Below are positions 1 to 8,136 of a DNA stretch of 64,000 bases, one piece after another. The position numbers and the translations under genes were made by a program. How positions within the stretch are numbered: the stretch's first letter is position 1; each line of letters begins with the position of its first letter. Location: contig JAENXC010000005.1 of assembly GCA_016649715.1 (NCBI GenBank), forward strand, positions 62,001-126,000. Direction: 5' to 3'. The stretch is from Flavobacteriaceae bacterium (GTDB lineage: Bacteria; Bacteroidota; Bacteroidia; Flavobacteriales; Flavobacteriaceae). Below the pieces are notes generated by a model. The model searched no databases, had not been told where the DNA came from, and saw only the letters and a program-made list of their open reading frames with translations.

Positions 1-1
1 T

Positions 2-2428
2 TTGAAGCGTTATCTTTTCATACTTTTTCTGTTGCTTTCCTCCGTGGTTATTTCACAGGATATTGCTTTGTACAAACAGTTTAACGGCCATTATGATTAC
101 ACTGCTTTTGGAAATACTTTAAATGTTGAAGAAAACGGCCAGGGCACACAATGTTTTATACTTACCAGCAGCAGCGCCGATTTTCAGCTGCAAACAAATC
201 AAGAAGTGGTTGCTGCCTATCTTTATTGGGCTGGCTCCGGCCCAGGGGATTTCAACGTTACATTTAATCAAGTTCCCATTGTTGCCGAACGCACTTTCAA
301 TTTTATCTTTAGCAGCGGCGGTCAGGACTATATCTATTTTTCAGCCTTTGCCGATGTTACCGAACAACTAAAAACCACGGGCAACGGCAACTACACGCTT
401 TCCGATTTAGACCTTACCCTCGTAATCCCTGCTTATTGCATTCCGCCGGGCTCTGGCACAAACTTTGGCGGCTGGGCAGTGACGGTGGTTTATGAAGATG
501 CTGCGCTGTCCAACAACCAAGTGAATATTTTTGACGGTTTGGAAAGCGTTTCGCAAAATAACCAAACGTTGAATATAACCTTGGACAATTTATTGGTTTT
601 AGACACCCAAGGCGCAAAAATCGGATTTCTGGCGTGGGAAGGCGACAAAGCATTGGCCGTGAATGAAACCCTTCGCATAAACGGAAATATTCTCAGCAAT
701 CCACCGCTAAACCCTGCCGATAATGCTTTCAACGGCACCAACAGTTTTACGGGCAGCGATGTGCTTTACAATATGGATATTGACTTTTACCCTATTTCAA
801 ATTATATAAATCCGGGCGATACTTCGGCAACTATCCAACTTACCAGCGGGCAGGATTTTGTGATGGTGAACAACATAATTACCGTGCTAAATACCGAATT
901 GCCCGATGCTACCATTTCCATAGATGAAATAATTGGCGGCACGGAATGCGGCAATCGGGAACTCACAGTAGACTACACAGTTTACAACCTCAACAGTACC
1001 GATGTTTTACCCGCTGGAACGCCAATCGCATTCTACGCAGACGAAATTTTGGTAGCACAAAGCGCAACCATTGCCGTTATTCCTATTGACGGACAAGAAA
1101 GTGGAAGCATTACTTTCACAGTTCCGAACACTATTGAAGCAGATTTTATTCTAAAAACCGTTGTGGACGACACCGGCAACGGAACGGGGATTGTTAATGA
1201 AACGAACGAAGAAAACAACGAAGCCGAAACCCCTATCCATTTACTCATATACCCAGTAATCACAGGGCTTCACAATTTGGAAACCTGCGATGTTATTGGG
1301 GAAGAATTTTTCGATTTAACGGAGGCCACTTCACAAATAGACCCGATTTATGCATTAGGTTTTTTCCTTTCGGAAGCGGATGCTCAGAACAACAGCAACC
1401 CAATTCCCAACCCAGAAAACTTTCAGAATACTGAAAACCCGCAGACCATTTTCATTCGTGTTTCAAACCCCGATTGTTTTTTGATAGACAGTTTTACGGT
1501 GGAAGTAATTCTCTGTCCTCTGCCCGATGCCACGATTGTGCTTCCTGAAATCTCTGCATGCCGCGATCGAGTTTTATTGCTTCCGTTTACGGTTTACAAT
1601 CTGGAAGCCACAGCGCCCTTGCCTGCCAATGTTTCAATAGCTTTTTATGCCGAAGGGGTTTTGTTGGGGCTTTCGCAAACGCAACAGATTATCCCTATTG
1701 GTAGCAGCGAAACTAGCGAAGTGGAACTGCTTTTGCCCGACAGTCTGCCCGATACTTTTACAATAACCGCCGTGGTTGATGATGACGGAAACGGCAATGG
1801 CTCAGTGGAAGAACTGCGTGAAGACAACAATACTTTTACGCAGTCCATTTCTTTTGAAAGCATCCCTCCCATCCCCTATTTGCCAAATCTTTTGGAATGC
1901 GACACAGGTTTTGAAACGGCTATTTTCAACTTAACGGTTCAAGATGTTTTAATTCGAACTGGGCCCGATGATGTGATTCGGTATTTTACCACTTTGGAAA
2001 ATGCTTTGGAAAACACAAATCCCATCAGCAATCCTTCTGAATACCAAAACAATACCGACCCACAAATTATTTATGTCCGTTTGGAAAACGAAATCTGTTT
2101 TGTCACCGCGTCCTTTTCAGTGGCCACGGAAAAATGTGCGCCGTTTATTCCCCAAGGTTTTTCGCCCAACAATGATGGAATCAATGATACTTTTGAAATA
2201 AGCAACCTGCTGAATATTTATGAAAACTTTGAACTGAAAATCTTCACCCGCAACGGCAACTTGATACACACCTCCCATAACGCCGACGGCTTTTGGAATG
2301 GCATAGCTACACAAGGTCTGCTTTTTACTGGGAATACCGTTCCCGTTGGCACCTACTATTACGTTTTGGTCTTGAACGACCCCAAATATCCCGATGCTTT
2401 TATTGGGTGGGTCTATGTGAATTATTGA
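2..2428 (+). CDS. Secreted T9SS type B cargo / gliding-motility-associated adhesin-like protein
   Basis: Large extracellular protein exported by Sec and then T9SS. Residues 1-18 form a signal peptide (KRYLFILFLLLSSVVIS, cut before QD). Residues about 300-500 and 508-710 are two copies of one module: a CARDB-like beta domain starting PDATI and ending VDD.GNG.G...E.NEENN, followed by a Cys-bounded domain with NPQTIFIRV or DPQIIYVRL. The last ~95 residues (CAPFIPQGFSPNNDGINDTF onward) are a CHU_C / gliding-motility C-terminal domain, the type B T9SS sorting signal. The readable start is TTG at base 2; an ATG just outside the window is possible, so the 5' end is uncertain. The ligand or role is unknown. 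It lies directly upstream of a T9SS plug-like gene, which may be coincidental. Confidence 0.85.
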   Translation: MKRYLFILFLLLSSVVISQDIALYKQFNGHYDYTAFGNTLNVEENGQGTQCFILTSSSADFQLQTNQEVVAAYLYWAGSGPGDFNVTFNQVPIVAERTFNFIFSSGGQDYIYFSAFADVTEQLKTTGNGNYTLSDLDLTLVIPAYCIPPGSGTNFGGWAVTVVYEDAALSNNQVNIFDGLESVSQNNQTLNITLDNLLVLDTQGAKIGFLAWEGDKALAVNETLRINGNILSNPPLNPADNAFNGTNSFTGSDVLYNMDIDFYPISNYINPGDTSATIQLTSGQDFVMVNNIITVLNTELPDATISIDEIIGGTECGNRELTVDYTVYNLNSTDVLPAGTPIAFYADEILVAQSATIAVIPIDGQESGSITFTVPNTIEADFILKTVVDDTGNGTGIVNETNEENNEAETPIHLLIYPVITGLHNLETCDVIGEEFFDLTEATSQIDPIYALGFFLSEADAQNNSNPIPNPENFQNTENPQTIFIRVSNPDCFLIDSFTVEVILCPLPDATIVLPEISACRDRVLLLPFTVYNLEATAPLPANVSIAFYAEGVLLGLSQTQQIIPIGSSETSEVELLLPDSLPDTFTITAVVDDDGNGNGSVEELREDNNTFTQSISFESIPPIPYLPNLLECDTGFETAIFNLTVQDVLIRTGPDDVIRYFTTLENALENTNPISNPSEYQNNTDPQIIYVRLENEICFVTASFSVATEKCAPFIPQGFSPNNDGINDTFEISNLLNIYENFELKIFTRNGNLIHTSHNADGFWNGIATQGLLFTGNTVPVGTYYYVLVLNDPKYPDAFIGWVYVNY

Positions 2429-2547
2429 AAGAGAAAAATTCTGAATTGAAAAAAAAAGGAAAATTAAGCACAGATTTTTCTGCTGAAACGAAACAGAGTT
2501 TTCAACAGGCACAAAATTTGTTTATCTTAGCTTTTTAAACCAATATC

Positions 2548-3801
2548 ATGTCAAAAACATTTACTGCTGCCCTTCTTTTAGTGTTTACAGCCTTTCCCGC
2601 TTTCTCCCAAATCATAGAAAAAGTAGAACCCCAATACATTAGCACTATCCAGTTTCGCGGCGCAACGGACCAAAGCCAACTGCCCATTATAAACTTGGGG
2701 AGCCGGCTCCAGCTTTCTTTTGATGCGCTCAATGGCGAGGAAGAAGATTATTATTACACCATTACCCACTACAATTTTGACTGGTCGCCCAGTGATCTTT
2801 CCAAGAGCGAATACTTGGACGGTTTTGACGATGTCCGCATTCAGGATTACCAAAACTCACTGAACACCCTTCAAATATTTTCGCATTACGAACTTACCGT
2901 TCCAAACCGAGATACCCGTGCAATAGAAAAAAGCGGCAACTATCTGCTGAGCATCTTCAATGGCGAGGGCGAACTTGTTTTTACACGTAAATTTCTGGTG
3001 GCGGAAAACATTGCAAGTGTGGACGTAGAAATAAAACGCGCTCGCGACCTTAAGGTAATCAATGAAAAACAAGTGGTTCAGTTCAGCATAAACTCTCCCA
3101 GTTTATTGTTGGTAAACCCAAAACAGACTGTGAAAACACTTGTACTTCAAAACAGCAATCTAAAAACCGCAATCACAGATTTGGTGCCACAATACACCAT
3201 GGGCAACGAGCTTATTTACAGATACGACAAAGAAGCTTCCTTCGGCGGCGGCAATGAATTTCTGGCTTTTGACAATAAGGACGAACGCTCCGCCACCAAT
3301 GGGGTCCGCTCCATAGAACTAACGGATGTTTACGAAAATTACCTTTACACAAACATTCCGCGATACAACAGACCCTACACGTACAACCCAGACATAAACG
3401 GAAATTTTGTGGTCCGCAATATAGATGCCCGAAACCAGGACTTGGAGGCAGAATATGTGCGGATGCACTTCAACTTACAATATTATGAAGATTTGGGCGA
3501 CAAGGAACTTCACATATATGGCAATTTCAACAACTGGACTATTGATGGCAGCACCTATATGAAATACGATCCTAAAACTGATAGCTATAAAAACAGCCGC
3601 CTCTTCAAACAAGGATTTTACAACTATAAATACGTAGTTGTAAACCGCGATGGAAGCATAAACGAAGGTGCCGTGAGCGGTGATTTTTGGCAGACCGAAA
3701 ACGATTATACTGTGGTGGTCTATTTCCGTGATCTTGGAGCGAGATATGATCGGATTATAGGAACAGGTTCTGCAAATTCAACAAATATAACAAGCAATTA
3801 A
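2548..3801 (+). CDS. Type IX secretion system plug-like protein (DUF5103 family)
   Basis: 417 residues with a signal peptide (residues 1-20, ending AFPAFSQ). The body matches my recollection of the DUF5103 / T9SS plug family: an N-terminal beta domain containing YYYTITHYNFDWSPSDLSKS, then EYLDGFDD, and a C-terminal region with LHIYGNFNNWTIDG. In Flavobacterium the family member (Plug) closes the periplasmic side of the SprA translocon when no cargo is engaged. The length is typical. It is preceded by a TATCTTAG sequence one base off the -7 consensus. It is probably transcribed alone or with the upstream cargo gene (119-base gap). Family assignment rests on pattern memory, not a search. Confidence 0.85.
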   Translation: MSKTFTAALLLVFTAFPAFSQIIEKVEPQYISTIQFRGATDQSQLPIINLGSRLQLSFDALNGEEEDYYYTITHYNFDWSPSDLSKSEYLDGFDDVRIQDYQNSLNTLQIFSHYELTVPNRDTRAIEKSGNYLLSIFNGEGELVFTRKFLVAENIASVDVEIKRARDLKVINEKQVVQFSINSPSLLLVNPKQTVKTLVLQNSNLKTAITDLVPQYTMGNELIYRYDKEASFGGGNEFLAFDNKDERSATNGVRSIELTDVYENYLYTNIPRYNRPYTYNPDINGNFVVRNIDARNQDLEAEYVRMHFNLQYYEDLGDKELHIYGNFNNWTIDGSTYMKYDPKTDSYKNSRLFKQGFYNYKYVVVNRDGSINEGAVSGDFWQTENDYTVVVYFRDLGARYDRIIGTGSANSTNITSN

Positions 3802-3861
3802 GAAAGCCCATTGGCACATTTTAAAAAATAAATAACACCCCATCCCATAATTTAATTGGTG

Positions 3862-4956
3862 ATGAAACGCAAAAAAGACAAAGCCTCCAGCGGAAGAAAA
3901 TCGGTTCAGTACCGAGGTACTAAATGTTTGAATTGCGGCCACCCACTTGACGTTAGCGATGTGTATTGCTCCTATTGTTCACAACTGAACAGCAACAAGC
4001 AACTTTCCATAAAAGATTTCTTTTCTGAATTTATCAGCAGCATCCTGGTTTATGATTCGCGTTTGCGCAATACGCTTAAAGATCTTTTATTCCGCCCGGG
4101 CGTTATAACAAGGAATTATGTGAAAGGACAAAGATTGAAATACGCCAATCCATTCCGATTTTTCCTGAGTGTTTCCATTATTTATTTTTTACTGCAAGGC
4201 TTCATTGGTACGTTTCAACCATCTGAAAATGACAACTTATTGAACCTAAACGTCAAGCCTGCCAATGAAGGATCTCTGGATTCTCTTTTTGCGAATCAAT
4301 CGCCCGAAATCTTCTTTTCGAAATCACGTGGAGATACCCTAAAAGCCAAACAGCTTGGGATACCGCTCTATTTTTCTGAAAAAAGCCTTGACACGATGCC
4401 GTTTTTCGAAAATTACAGAAAAAGAGGCTCATTATATATGGCCTATTATTACCGAACCAAAACTGAAAATCCAACAGAGGCTTTGGATAGTTTGGATCAT
4501 ACAAATACGTTCAACAACCGCTGGCTATACTCGCGTGCAATAACCTGGCACAAAATAACTCACAATCCGAATGCATTCATTAATTACATAACCTCTAAGA
4601 TTCCTTTTTTTCTTTTCTTTTTCACTCCCTTCTATGCGTTGTTTTTTTGGCTAGTGTACTCAAAAAAGAAATATACTTATATTGAACACGTGGTTTTTAT
4701 CTTCCATATTTTCAGCTATATATTTTTGACAATGCTGATTTTTACCATTCCGGATTTAATTTGGGGCATTAATTTTTTCATATCATTGCTTTTCCTGTTT
4801 CTGGGACCCTTATATTTTTATTTGGCGTTGCGCAATTTTTATGACCAAGGCAGGTTGATAACGTTGCTAAAATTTGTATTTTTAAACATTGTATTTATTA
4901 TTGGCTTTTTTATTGCCACCATTTTGTTTGTCACAGCAAGCGCAGCGATTTATTAA
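3862..4956 (+). CDS. DUF3667 family membrane protein with N-terminal zinc ribbon
   Basis: 364 residues from the ATG at 3862; upstream in-frame TTG and GTG codons are less likely starts. Cys22, Cys25, Cys36 and Cys39 form a CxxC-x10-CxxC zinc-ribbon-like motif. It is followed by the family's conserved stretch (SIKDFFSEF, DSRLRNTLKDLLFRPG, RLKYANPFRF) and about five hydrophobic segments (near residues 95-112, 248-268, 275-296, 300-320 and 330-352), indicating an inner-membrane protein with a cytoplasmic zinc-binding head. The hydrophilic loop between the first two segments is long (~135 residues). The function of DUF3667 proteins is not established. apaG follows after 6 bases, so the two are likely co-transcribed. 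Confidence 0.8.
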   Translation: MKRKKDKASSGRKSVQYRGTKCLNCGHPLDVSDVYCSYCSQLNSNKQLSIKDFFSEFISSILVYDSRLRNTLKDLLFRPGVITRNYVKGQRLKYANPFRFFLSVSIIYFLLQGFIGTFQPSENDNLLNLNVKPANEGSLDSLFANQSPEIFFSKSRGDTLKAKQLGIPLYFSEKSLDTMPFFENYRKRGSLYMAYYYRTKTENPTEALDSLDHTNTFNNRWLYSRAITWHKITHNPNAFINYITSKIPFFLFFFTPFYALFFWLVYSKKKYTYIEHVVFIFHIFSYIFLTMLIFTIPDLIWGINFFISLLFLFLGPLYFYLALRNFYDQGRLITLLKFVFLNIVFIIGFFIATILFVTASAAIY

Positions 4957-4962
4957 TAAAAC

Positions 4963-5349
4963 ATGGTACAACAAGTAACACAAGGGATTAAGATTTCGGT
5001 AAAAACCGAGTTTGACGGCACGTTTTACAAAAACCGTAAAATGCAGTACGCCTTTGCCTATACCGTTACTATTGAAAACCAAAGCAAAGACACTGTGCAG
5101 CTCACTGCTCGCAGCTGGAAAATCAAGGATTCCCTCAATAATACAGAAGTCGTGGAAGGCGAAGGAGTAATCGGCCAAAAACCGATATTGCTCCCAGGCG
5201 GAAAACACAGTTATACCAGCGGATGTCTTTTATACTCACCTTTTGGCGCCATGAAAGGTCATTATAATATGGTTAACTTTACAACCACCCGAAAGTTCCG
5301 GGTTTCCATTCCGCTTTTTAATTTGAGCGCACCTTTCTCTATGAATTAG
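4963..5349 (+). CDS. apaG: ApaG (DUF525) protein
   Basis: 128 residues, the usual size of ApaG. The family is a single fibronectin-like beta sandwich; seen here are FAYTVTIENQSKDTVQLTAR, RSWKIKD, VEGEGVIGQKPILLPGG and YTSGC.L.SPFGAMKGHY, all characteristic. ApaG is linked genetically to Co2+ resistance and Mg2+ efflux in enterobacteria, but its biochemical role is unsettled. It follows the DUF3667 gene closely. A GC-rich 25-base element shared with the rodA 3' end starts two bases after the stop codon. Confidence 0.92.
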   Translation: MVQQVTQGIKISVKTEFDGTFYKNRKMQYAFAYTVTIENQSKDTVQLTARSWKIKDSLNNTEVVEGEGVIGQKPILLPGGKHSYTSGCLLYSPFGAMKGHYNMVNFTTTRKFRVSIPLFNLSAPFSMN

Positions 5350-5350
5350 A

Positions 5351-5375
5351 AGCCCCCTAGCCCCCAAAGGGGGAA
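5351..5375. repeat. 25-base element with CCCCC-AAA-GGGGG core, copy 1
   Basis: Begins 2 bases after the apaG stop. It is 24/25 identical to 61743-61767 after rodA. The core CCCCC-AAA-GGGGG can fold into a short GC hairpin, but no T-run follows as in an intrinsic terminator. Confidence 0.75.
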
Positions 5376-5449
5376 CACTCAGTACGCTCTATCAACTAAT
5401 AAATACGAATCAAATTTGCTGAATAAAATCGAAGTCCAGCGTATTGTCT

Positions 5450-5572
5450 TACTAAATACTGAATTACTGCGTAATGATTTACTAAATACTGATTACTGCG
5501 TACTGATTTACTGAATTACTGCGTACTGATATACTGACTACTGCGTACTGAATACTGAATTACTGACCCTTC
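5450..5572. repeat. Degenerate tandem repeat built on TTACTGCGTACTGA
   Basis: About five imperfect units of ~21-23 bases, each with TACTGCGTA(C/A)TGA followed by variants of TTTACTGAA. The array runs into the 3' end of the NRDE gene and supplies its last codons and stop. The 18 bases at 5534-5551 recur exactly at 50859-50876. Spacing and sequence are too irregular for a CRISPR. Confidence 0.8.
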
Positions 5573-6251
5573 CTTTTTGCAAATCTTCATAACGCATTTC
5601 TACGGTTTCTTTATTCTTCACAATTTGGGTAATACTTTTTGTTTTTATGAAACCACGGTCCATAATTAGGTTACTGTTTAAATCTCCTTCGCCTGCGGTT
5701 TTATGGAATTTAAGAATTTCTTCTTCGGAAGGTTTTACCGTTTTAAACAAAAATTCTGAAAACCACTGTTCTCGCTTTTTTTTCAGATTTTCTGGGTATA
5801 ATGGCGAAGAAGACCATATTTGCGTGGCCAAAGGTTCTTCGGAAAAATGATAATCCAAGCCATCCCAAACCAATTGAAACAATTGAACTTCGGTTTTCCA
5901 TTCAACTATAATTGCGGTAAATGGCTCTATTTCGTTGAAATCGTACTTTTCAATTTCCGTTTTCAAATCATCACTTTTCAGCAAATCTTTTACAACCAAA
6001 CCTCTACTCTTTCGGTAAAAAGGTTTGCGCTTGTGGGCAACAAACCCACCGTTCATTAAAGTTACTGCTCTTTTCTTTTCGCTTATCCCAATCCAAGTTC
6101 CTCCCGCAACGCCATCTTTCGGATAAAGCAATTGCACACCTTCCTCTTCATATATTTTTGGCGGAAATGTTTCCCGGCCCGGAGTTTCATCGCGGTTAGA
6201 AGTCAGTATAAAATCGTTGTTGGATTTTGGAATGAAAGTTATAGTACACAT
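5538..6251 (-). CDS. NRDE family protein (TANGO2-like)
   Basis: 237 residues. It begins with Cys2 (MCTITFIP), which is conserved in the family, followed by the name-giving motif as SNRDETPGR, then GGTWIGISEKKRAVTLMNGG. NRDE/TANGO2 proteins occur in bacteria and eukaryotes; the fold resembles N-terminal nucleophile hydrolases, and a role in lipid or haem handling has been proposed for eukaryotic members. The bacterial role is unknown. The last six residues (VFSTQ plus stop) are encoded by a tandem repeat, so the native C-terminus has probably been altered by the repeat. It is a monocistronic minus-strand gene facing apaG. Confidence 0.88.
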   Translation of the reverse strand: MCTITFIPKSNNDFILTSNRDETPGRETFPPKIYEEEGVQLLYPKDGVAGGTWIGISEKKRAVTLMNGGFVAHKRKPFYRKSRGLVVKDLLKSDDLKTEIEKYDFNEIEPFTAIIVEWKTEVQLFQLVWDGLDYHFSEEPLATQIWSSSPLYPENLKKKREQWFSEFLFKTVKPSEEEILKFHKTAGEGDLNSNLIMDRGFIKTKSITQIVKNKETVEMRYEDLQKGRVSNSVFSTQ

Positions 6252-6261
6252 TCTAAAAGAG

Positions 6262-6385
6262 TATTCAGTGTTCAGCGGCAGTTTTCAGTAAAGCTACTAA
6301 ATAATATAAATTTTGACCTTAAATATGTAAATGTTTATTCTTTTATACGACCAAAACTGCCTACTGCAACTGCCAACTGAACACC
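6262..6385. repeat. Short CAGT/CTGC-type repeat fragments upstream of the NRDE gene
   Basis: GTATTCAGTGTTCAGCGGCA, then TTTTCAGTA, and later ACTGCCTACTGCAACTGCCA are degenerate units of the same AGTATTCAGT family seen at 24633-24690. They lie between the divergent NRDE and pruA genes. Confidence 0.5.
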
Positions 6386-6395
6386 AAAAAAATCG

Positions 6396-6403
6396 TACCT
6401 TTG
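6396..6403 (+). promoter_or_regulatory. Candidate -7 box (TACCTTTG) for pruA
   Basis: Perfect match to the Bacteroidota -7 consensus TAnnTTTG, 32 bases before the pruA ATG. No clear -33 TTG at standard spacing. Confidence 0.6.
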
Positions 6404-6434
6404 CAATCTTTATAAACAGAAAAACAAAATAGTT

Positions 6435-8060
6435 ATGGGAAATGGATTTTTTGAAGTACCAATCGCCGTAAATGAGCCTATAAAAAGCTATGCGCCAGGT
6501 TCAGCAGAACGAGATGAAGTACTTGAAACTTACAGAAAAATGTACAAGGCAAAAATAGAAGTGCCTTTATTTATCAATGGAAAAGAGGTTAAAACCAAAG
6601 AAACCGCTACTATGTCTCCTCCGCACGACCATAAACACGTGTTGGGGATCTATCACAAAGCAACCAAAAAAAATGTGGAGGAAGCAATTGCCACTGCTTT
6701 GGAAGCTAGAAAAAAATGGGCAGTAATGCCTTGGGAACAGCGCGCAGGTATTTTTCTACGAGCCGCCGAATTACTTGCCGGACCTTATCGGGCCCGAATA
6801 AATGCCGCAACCATGCTTGGGCAATCCAAAAACATATACCAAGCCGAAATTGATTCAGCCTGTGAGCTTATAGATTTCCTTAGATATAACGTTCAATATA
6901 TGACCGAAATCTATGCTGAACAACCCGAATCTACTTCTGCAGCATGGAACCGTATTGAGTACCGACCTTTGGAAGGTTTTGTATATGCAATTACGCCTTT
7001 CAACTTTACAGCTATTGCCGGAAACCTTCCTGCAAGTGCCGCATTAATGGGCAATGTGGTGGTTTGGAAACCGAGCAACACCCAAGTATATTCCGCAAAA
7101 GTTATTATGGATGTTTTCCGTGAAGCAGGAGTTCCTGCTGGCGTAATCAATATGGTTATGGGTGATGCCGCTATGATTTCGGACACACTTATGGCGAGCC
7201 CAGATTTCTGCGGGGTTCACTTTACGGGTTCTACTGGAGTTTTTCAAGGAATTTGGAAAAAGATTGGCGACAACATAAAAACCTACAAAACCTATCCACG
7301 CATTGTGGGCGAAACGGGTGGAAAGGATTTTATTGTTGCCCATAAATCTTCAAACCCTAAACAAGTTGCAACCGCAATGAGTCGTGGCGCTTTTGAATAT
7401 CAAGGCCAGAAATGTAGTGCCGCGAGCCGTTGCTATATTGCTAAGAGTATTTGGAAAGACGTTGAAAAATATTTGATTGACGATATCCGTTCCTTTAAAA
7501 TGGGAACTCCAGAAGATATGGGCAACTTTATAAACGCCGTTATTAGCGAAAGTTCTTTTGATAAACTTGCAAAATATATTGATGCAGCCAAAAAAGACAA
7601 AAGTGTTGAAGTTATTGCAGGTGGAAATTATGACAAGAGCAAAGGTTACTTTATTGAACCTACCGTAATTGTCGTAAAAGATCCAAAATACACAACAATG
7701 TGTACCGAGCTTTTCGGTCCTGTTCTTACAGTGTATGTTTATGACGACAAGAAATGGGAAGAAACCTTGCACTTGGTTGACGAAACCAGTGAGTATGCCT
7801 TAACAGGAGCCGTTTTCAGTGAAGATAGATATGCTTTGGAAGAAGCTGTTAAGATTCTTGAAAATGCTGCCGGTAACTTCTACATCAACGACAAACCTAC
7901 GGGAGCCGTTGTGGGTCAACAACCTTTTGGTGGCGCGCGTGCCAGTGGAACCAATGACAAAGCTGGAAGCAAACAAAACCTATACCGATGGATTTCTCCA
8001 AGAATGGTGAAGGAAACCTTTGTTTCACCTACGGATTATAGATATCCTTTCTTAGGATAA
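6435..8060 (+). CDS. pruA: L-glutamate gamma-semialdehyde (1-pyrroline-5-carboxylate) dehydrogenase
   Basis: 541 residues. Oxidises P5C / glutamate semialdehyde to glutamate with NAD+, the second step of proline catabolism. Aldehyde dehydrogenase signatures are present: EYRPLEGFVYAITPFNFTAI, VVWKPSNTQ (cofactor-binding Lys), HFTGSTGVF, the general-base Glu in VGETGGKDF and the catalytic Cys in QGQKCSA. The QGQKCSA form and the ~540-residue length match the stand-alone P5CDH group. No proline dehydrogenase gene lies in the window. It is transcribed alone from a consensus -7 box and ends in a strong bidirectional terminator. Confidence 0.95.
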   Translation: MGNGFFEVPIAVNEPIKSYAPGSAERDEVLETYRKMYKAKIEVPLFINGKEVKTKETATMSPPHDHKHVLGIYHKATKKNVEEAIATALEARKKWAVMPWEQRAGIFLRAAELLAGPYRARINAATMLGQSKNIYQAEIDSACELIDFLRYNVQYMTEIYAEQPESTSAAWNRIEYRPLEGFVYAITPFNFTAIAGNLPASAALMGNVVVWKPSNTQVYSAKVIMDVFREAGVPAGVINMVMGDAAMISDTLMASPDFCGVHFTGSTGVFQGIWKKIGDNIKTYKTYPRIVGETGGKDFIVAHKSSNPKQVATAMSRGAFEYQGQKCSAASRCYIAKSIWKDVEKYLIDDIRSFKMGTPEDMGNFINAVISESSFDKLAKYIDAAKKDKSVEVIAGGNYDKSKGYFIEPTVIVVKDPKYTTMCTELFGPVLTVYVYDDKKWEETLHLVDETSEYALTGAVFSEDRYALEEAVKILENAAGNFYINDKPTGAVVGQQPFGGARASGTNDKAGSKQNLYRWISPRMVKETFVSPTDYRYPFLG

Positions 8061-8080
8061 GCCTTCAATTCATTTCATAA

Positions 8081-8116
8081 AAAAACCCGTTCCAAGATAA
8101 TCTGGAACGGGTTTTT
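8081..8116. terminator. Bidirectional intrinsic terminator
   Basis: A 14-bp stem AAAAACCCGTTCCA pairs with TGGAACGGGTTTTT around a short loop. A-run and T-run on both sides let it serve both the pruA transcript and the converging Omp28-type gene. Confidence 0.9.
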
Positions 8117-8136
8117 CAATTTTTTGAAAACTCTGT

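Noticed and set aside
5450-5572. CRISPR array
   Set aside because: Units are 21-23 bases without constant repeat and variable spacer; no cas gene nearby. It is a degenerate tandem repeat.
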